A stretch of 33,397 nt of DNA from CAZAQB01 sp964487155 (GTDB taxonomy: Bacteria > Pseudomonadota > Gammaproteobacteria > Nitrococcales > Nitrococcaceae), in the NCBI GenBank assembly GCA_964487155.1, contig CAZAQB010000021.1:1-33397 (forward strand). Reading direction: 5' to 3'. The position numbers and the translations under genes were made by a program. This document shows positions 29,151 through 33,397 of the stretch, piece by piece. The first letter of the stretch is position 1. Each line of letters opens with the position of its first letter. The notes below the pieces were generated by a model, which saw only the letters and a program-made list of their open reading frames with translations, had not been told where the DNA came from and made no database searches.

Positions 29151-31862
29151 ATGATCCGGGTGAAACGCCACTACCGGGCCTGGGTCGCTAACGAAACCCT
29201 GGAAGATTACTCCCTGCGCTACGCGGCCCGGGCCTACCGGCGCTGGCCCCCTGCCCTGGTAGCCAACACCGCCCTCGGCGGCATCTCATTCCTGGCGCTG
29301 GAGGCCATCGGGGGTGCCATCACCTTGAGCTACGGCTTCGCCACCGCCTTCCCGGCCATCCTGTTCGCCATCGTCGTGATCTTTCTCACCGCGCTGCCCA
29401 TCAGCTACTACGCCAGCCGCTACAACATCGACATGGATCTGCTGACCCGGGGGGCCGGTTTCGGCTACATCGGCTCCACCATCACCTCGCTGATCTACGC
29501 CTCGTTCACCTTCATCTTTTTCGCCCTGGAGGCGGCCATCATGGCCCAGGCGCTGCACCTGTACTTCGGGCTGCAGATCGTCATCGGCTACGTGGTCTCC
29601 TCGCTGATCATCATCCCCATCACGTTCTTTGGCATCACGCTGATCAACCAGCTGCAACTGGTGACACAGCCGTTCTGGGTACTGCTGCTGGTGACGCCTT
29701 TCGTCTTCATATTCGCCACCGAGCCGGAGATCCTCCGGGAGTGGTCGCAGTTCGCCGGCCGCGCCACCGGCAGCGGGGAGTTCAACCTGCTGGCCTTCGG
29801 CGCCGCCACCGGCGTGCTGTTCTCCCTGGTGGTACAGGTGGGGGAACAGGTGGACTACCTGCGCTTCCTGCCGGACCTGGAGCGCAGCAACCGCCGCCAG
29901 TGGTGGACGGCCATGGTGCTCGCCGGGCCGGGCTGGATCCTCGTGGGAGGCGCCAAGATCCTCGCCGGCGGGCTGCTGGCCTTCGTGGCGGTGCGCCACG
30001 GGGCCGACTACGGCCGAGCCATCGAACCCGTCCGCATGTACATCGAGGCCTATTCCTACGTGTTCGACGACGCCGGCACGGTGCTGGCGGTGGCCACCGG
30101 CTTCGTGCTGCTCTCCCAGGTGAAGATCAACGTCACCAACGCCTATGCCGGCTCCCTGGCCTGGGGCAATTTCTTCTCGCGGGTGGCGCACTACCACCCG
30201 GGCCGGGTGATCTGGCTCGTGTTCAATGTGCTGATCGCCCTACTGCTGATGCTGCTGGGCATCTTCGAGACCCTGGAGGCCGTGCTGGCGGTATACGCCA
30301 ACGTAGCCATTGCCTGGATCGGCGCCATCGTCGCGGACCTGGTGGTACTCAAGCCCCTGGGCGTGAGCCCGCCGTTCATCGAGTTCAAGCGCGCCCATCT
30401 CTACAACATCAACCCGGTGGGCTGCGGCGCCATGCTCATCGCCTCGCTGCTGTCCATCGCCGCCTGGTCGGGGCTGCTCGGGGAGCTGGCTCAGGTCTAC
30501 TCGGCACTGCTGTCGCTGGTCACCGCCTTCGCCGCCGCCGTGGTCATCGGTCTGATCACGCGCGGCCGCTATTACCTGGCCCGGGACGAGGCCGGCCGCC
30601 GGCTGGATCCCGCAGCCCGGATCTGCTGCATCTGCGAGCGCAGTTACGAGCCCCGGGATCTGGCCCATTGCCCGTTCTACGAGGGCCCCATCTGCTCCCT
30701 GTGCTGCAGCCTGGACACCCACTGCCACGACATCTGCAAGGCGCCGGAACCGCTGCTGACCCCGTTTCGCAGCCGCGGTGCCCCGAGCCTGGAGCAGCCG
30801 ACCTTCCGCCCCGAGCTGGGACGCCGGGTGGGGCGCTTTCTGGTGCTCTTCAGTGTGCTGGCCATCATAGCGGCCGCCTTGTTCCTGCTCTCCTACCGGC
30901 TCATCGAGCCGGACCCGGCCCAGGCTGACCCGGAACTGGCTGGGGTTTTCCTGCGCCTTTATAGCGGCCTGCTGGGGCTGCTGGCAGTCGCCGCGTGGTG
31001 GACGGTGCTTTCCCACGAGAGCCGGGAACTGGCGGAAAGCGAACTGGTGAATTCCCTGCATCACCTGGAGCGGACCCAGCACGACCTGGTGCAGTCGGAG
31101 AAGATGGCGTCTCTGGGTGGGTTGGTGGCCGGCGTGGCCCACGAGATCAATACACCGGTAGGGGTGACGGTCACCGCGGCGTCCTTCCTGGACGACCGGG
31201 TCCGGGCGGTGTCCCGGCAGCACGCCCGGGGCGAGCTGGACGACGAAACGCTGAAGGCCTTCCTGGACGATGCCGGGGCCTCGGCCCGGCTGATCCTCAC
31301 CAACACCCGGCGGGCCGCCAGCCTGATCCAGAGCTTCAAGCAGGTGGCCGCGGATCGTGCCAGCGAGGAGCGCCGGGAAATCGACCTGCGCACCTACCTG
31401 CAGGAGACCCTTGCCAGCATCGGCCCGCGCCTGCGCCAGACCCCGCACAGGCTGGAGCTGTCCTGCCCCGAAGCGCTGCGCGTGGACAGCTACCCGGGCC
31501 CCCTGGCCCAGGTAGTCACCAACCTGGTGCTGAACGCCGTCCAGCACGCTTTCGAGGACGACGCCCCGGGCGGCCTGATCCGGGTCGAGGCCCGGGAACT
31601 GCCCGGGGAGCGGGTGCGGCTGACCGTTTCGGACGACGGGCGGGGCATTCCGGCAGCCCTGGCGGAACGCATTTTCGAGCCTTTCTTCACCACCCGTCGC
31701 AGCGCCGGAGGCACCGGACTGGGACTCCACGTGGTGTTCAACCTGGTTACCCGCACCCTGGGCGGATCGATTCGGGTGGAGAACCAGGGAGGCTATGGCC
31801 GCGGCGCTCGCTTCGTGGTCGAGTTTCCGCGCCGCCTGCCGGCAGAGCCCGAGCCCGAGTGA
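29151..31862 (+). CDS. NCS1 permease-Cys-rich linker-histidine kinase fusion
   Basis: A 903-residue transporter-shaped receptor kinase. Residues 1 to about 485 form a nucleobase:cation-symporter-1/purine-cytosine permease-like unit with about 12 helices (LEDYSLRYAARAYRRWPP start, GFGYIGSTITSLIYASFTFI, SLVVQVGEQVDYLRFLP). Residues 492-529 hold nine cysteines and three histidines (CCICERSY...HCPFY...CSLCC...HCHDIC), probably a zinc or Fe-S site. Two more membrane spans follow (about 561-583, 600-622), then a HisKA/HATPase core: His664 in VAHEINTPVG, N box NLVLNAVQHAF (from Asn791), G1 DDGRGIP, G2 GGTGLGL. All core residues are present. It is probably a nutrient sensor for a small N-compound, with or without transport. 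The response regulator follows 2 bases after the stop. Confidence 0.92.
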   Translation: MIRVKRHYRAWVANETLEDYSLRYAARAYRRWPPALVANTALGGISFLALEAIGGAITLSYGFATAFPAILFAIVVIFLTALPISYYASRYNIDMDLLTRGAGFGYIGSTITSLIYASFTFIFFALEAAIMAQALHLYFGLQIVIGYVVSSLIIIPITFFGITLINQLQLVTQPFWVLLLVTPFVFIFATEPEILREWSQFAGRATGSGEFNLLAFGAATGVLFSLVVQVGEQVDYLRFLPDLERSNRRQWWTAMVLAGPGWILVGGAKILAGGLLAFVAVRHGADYGRAIEPVRMYIEAYSYVFDDAGTVLAVATGFVLLSQVKINVTNAYAGSLAWGNFFSRVAHYHPGRVIWLVFNVLIALLLMLLGIFETLEAVLAVYANVAIAWIGAIVADLVVLKPLGVSPPFIEFKRAHLYNINPVGCGAMLIASLLSIAAWSGLLGELAQVYSALLSLVTAFAAAVVIGLITRGRYYLARDEAGRRLDPAARICCICERSYEPRDLAHCPFYEGPICSLCCSLDTHCHDICKAPEPLLTPFRSRGAPSLEQPTFRPELGRRVGRFLVLFSVLAIIAAALFLLSYRLIEPDPAQADPELAGVFLRLYSGLLGLLAVAAWWTVLSHESRELAESELVNSLHHLERTQHDLVQSEKMASLGGLVAGVAHEINTPVGVTVTAASFLDDRVRAVSRQHARGELDDETLKAFLDDAGASARLILTNTRRAASLIQSFKQVAADRASEERREIDLRTYLQETLASIGPRLRQTPHRLELSCPEALRVDSYPGPLAQVVTNLVLNAVQHAFEDDAPGGLIRVEARELPGERVRLTVSDDGRGIPAALAERIFEPFFTTRRSAGGTGLGLHVVFNLVTRTLGGSIRVENQGGYGRGARFVVEFPRRLPAEPEPE

Positions 31863-31864
31863 AT

Positions 31865-33175
31865 ATGCCCCTCGCGCCGCGTCACTGGTCACCCGGCGCT
31901 GGCGGCAGCTACGCTCAGCCTATGAACCCCGCTGCGCAAAACCGTACCGGCGATTCCTGGCCGGTGCTGGTGGTGGACGACGAGCCCGCCGTCCACGAAA
32001 TCACCGGCATGCTGCTGGATCGCATGTCCTTCGATGGCCGGCGCATTGAACTGCACCATGCACTCTCCGCCGCCGAAGCCCGGGAGCGGCTGGCCGCCCG
32101 CCCTGACATGGCCCTGGTGATACTCGACGTGGTTATGGAGACCGATGACGCCGGCCTGCGGCTATGCCGGTACATCCGCGAGACCCTGGGCAATCGCCGG
32201 ATACAGATCGTGCTGCGCACCGGGCAGCCGGGCCAGGCGCCGGAACGGGACGTCATCCTCGGCTACGAGATCAATGGCTACTTCCTCAAGACCGAGCTCA
32301 CCGCCCAGCGGCTGCACTCCCTGGTGGTGTGCGCGCTGCGGGCCTGGAGCAACAACCGCAGCGCTACGGCGGAGCCGGAGCCCGCTACCGGCGTTCAGGG
32401 CCGGGCTCCCGGCCTGGGGGCAGCCCTGGAGGCGGGGACACTGGAATGCCGGTTCGCGCCGCTGCTGAGCCTTGGCAGTGGTCGTACGCTGGGAATGGAA
32501 ATGCTCGCCCGGTGGGAACGCGACGCCGGCGAGCCCGTCAGCGGAGCCCCCCTGGAGGCGCTGGCCGAAGCCGAAGGCCTGGCAGGGCCCTTTGCAAGGT
32601 GGCTCATCGCCACCGCCTGCGGCGAGGCGGCGGCCCTGACGCATGCGGCCGGCGCCCCCCTGCGGCTGAGCGTCAACGTACCGGCCGCCGCCCTGGCTGC
32701 AGGCGACCTGGTGGAAGCCACCGCAGAGCAGATCCAGGCCCAGGGCCTGACGCCCTCGGCGCTGGCCCTGGAGGTGGGCGAGCCCGGCCTGCTGCGCAAT
32801 CTCCGGGGAGCCATCACGACTATCAGCGGGCTGCGCCGCCTTGGCGTGGCGGTAATCGCCGACCAGTTCGGCACCGGCTCCTGCTCGGTGGCTCAGCTCC
32901 GCCACCTGGAACTGGACAGCCTCAAGGTGGCGGCACGTTTCGTGGAGGCCCTGGACCGGGATTCCGACTGCGCCGCCATCACCCGCTCGGTCATCGCGCT
33001 GGCCCATACCCAGGGCATGGCCGCACTGGCCGAGGGGGTTACCCGCGGCGCCCAGTGGGAGTTTCTGCGATGGGAGGAGTGCGACGCCGCGCAGGGCAGT
33101 TTCGCTGGCCGCCCCATGACCGCCGAGCAGGCTGCCGCGTGGCTTTCCGCGGATCGGGACGAGTACCGGCACTAG
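31865..33175 (+). CDS. Response regulator with degenerate EAL domain
   Basis: Likely partner of the permease-kinase. The receiver (about 32-150) has WPVLVVDDEPAVHE acidic pocket, phosphoacceptor in VILDVVMETDD, LRTGQPGQ and FLKTELTAQRL, a pattern shared with receivers linked to cyclic-di-GMP output domains. The C-terminal EAL fold is clear (RTLGMEMLARWE; LRLSVNVPAAAL; LALEVGEPGL; IADQFGTGSCSVAQLRHLEL; AEGVT). However, the metal-binding DDFG reads DQFG and KID reads KVA, so phosphodiesterase activity is doubtful; it may bind c-di-GMP or partners. The start could be ATG 31865 (coupled to the kinase stop) or ATG 31922, 19 codons later. Neither has a strong ribosome binding site. The stop TAG is the first three bases of the right MITE. 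Confidence 0.85.
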   Translation: MPLAPRHWSPGAGGSYAQPMNPAAQNRTGDSWPVLVVDDEPAVHEITGMLLDRMSFDGRRIELHHALSAAEARERLAARPDMALVILDVVMETDDAGLRLCRYIRETLGNRRIQIVLRTGQPGQAPERDVILGYEINGYFLKTELTAQRLHSLVVCALRAWSNNRSATAEPEPATGVQGRAPGLGAALEAGTLECRFAPLLSLGSGRTLGMEMLARWERDAGEPVSGAPLEALAEAEGLAGPFARWLIATACGEAAALTHAAGAPLRLSVNVPAAALAAGDLVEATAEQIQAQGLTPSALALEVGEPGLLRNLRGAITTISGLRRLGVAVIADQFGTGSCSVAQLRHLELDSLKVAARFVEALDRDSDCAAITRSVIALAHTQGMAALAEGVTRGAQWEFLRWEECDAAQGSFAGRPMTAEQAAAWLSADRDEYRH

Positions 33176-33339
33176 CAGCCTGTCGGACTTAGGGATGATC
33201 TACTGCGGCGGCGGCAAACGGGGCTCTTTTTCCGCTCCTTTTCGTCAAATAGCACCCACTATTCTCCTCAAATGAGCGAAAAAACCGCCTCCGTTTCCCA
33301 CTCGCCTCGCTACGATCCCCTAAGTCCGACAGGCTGCTA
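33173..33339 (-). mobile_element. MITE-like element, right copy (167 bp), inverted
   Basis: Same perfect 21-bp terminal repeats as the left copy (33173-33193 and 33319-33339), same 167-bp length. When reverse-complemented it aligns without gaps: GCGAGTGGGA near one end, GAGGAGAATAG-N6-CTATTTGACG and AAAAGGA-N-CGGAAAAA in the middle. The other end is diverged. It begins inside the stop codon of the receiver-EAL gene. Confidence 0.85.
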
Positions 33340-33342
33340 GCC

Positions 33343-33366
33343 GCCTAACTCTCCCACAGGCTGCTA
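33343..33366 (-). repeat. Solo MITE-type end next to the right copy
   Basis: CCTAACTCTCCCACAGGCTG followed by CTAG is the inverse of the variant end at 24535-24558, with one mismatch. It therefore pairs with that end as an outer inverted repeat around 24536-33366. The remaining 31 bases of the window show nothing I can name. Confidence 0.6.
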
Positions 33367-33397
33367 GCCCGCGGGTTGCCGGGGCTCGGGGGCCTTC

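Noticed and set aside
31490..31756. CRISPR, tRNA or rRNA genes anywhere in the window
   Set aside because: I saw no regularly spaced repeat array, no cloverleaf-like tRNA sequence and no rRNA segment. The coordinates given are only one dense coding stretch of the many checked.

Overview
The window looks like a chromosomal segment of a high-GC gammaproteobacterium. The evidence is the complete recC-recB-recD set, an OxyR with the canonical cysteine pair, UvrD, a FixL/FixJ-like pair, and enterobacterial-style palindromic intergenic repeats (GCCGGATGC...TATCCGGCCTAC). Protein resemblance and GC suggest an Ectothiorhodospiraceae/Chromatiales-like lineage, but this is inference and no marker gene here fixes the taxon.

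Layout. (1) 1-4320 is an accessory island, visibly AT-richer from about 0.6 to 3.2 kb. It holds a small conserved hypothetical gene, a compact vsr-dcm-endonuclease restriction-modification cluster, an addiction-module antitoxin with a truncated toxin, and a small conserved gene broken by an in-frame TAG. (2) 4338-9282 runs leftward: oxyR, uvrD and an orphan Tat-exported TRAP solute-binding protein, separated by palindromic repeats. (3) 9461-14902 is a signalling block: a receiver/degenerate-GGDEF protein, a MASE1-PAS histidine kinase with its FixJ-type regulator, and a PAS/GAF-GGDEF diguanylate cyclase with intact active and inhibitory sites. (4) 15189-24306 is recC-recB-recD on the minus strand, joined by 4-nt and 1-nt overlaps and lacking the protease gene (ptrA) found in E. 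coli. (5) 24371-33366 is an approximately 9-kb segment bracketed by two inverted 167-bp MITE-like elements with perfect 21-bp terminal repeats. It contains a formamide-utilisation set (formamidase fmdA, UreI/AmiS-type channel, FmdB zinc ribbon) followed by a CrcB fluoride channel, and a LuxR-type regulator upstream. Divergent from these lie a 903-residue NCS1-permease/Cys-rich/histidine-kinase fusion and a receiver-EAL-like partner whose stop codon lies in the right MITE.

How the genes may work together. The most interesting unit is segment 5. A transporter-shaped receptor kinase, with a nine-cysteine linker between permease and kinase, is paired with a response regulator whose EAL domain has lost key residues. 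It sits head-to-head with a LuxR regulator and formamidase genes, which suggests sensing of a small nitrogen compound coupled to amide catabolism. The second point of interest is the small gene at 3940-4320. Its two halves lie in the same frame, separated only by an amber codon, and both halves match one conserved protein family as I recall it.
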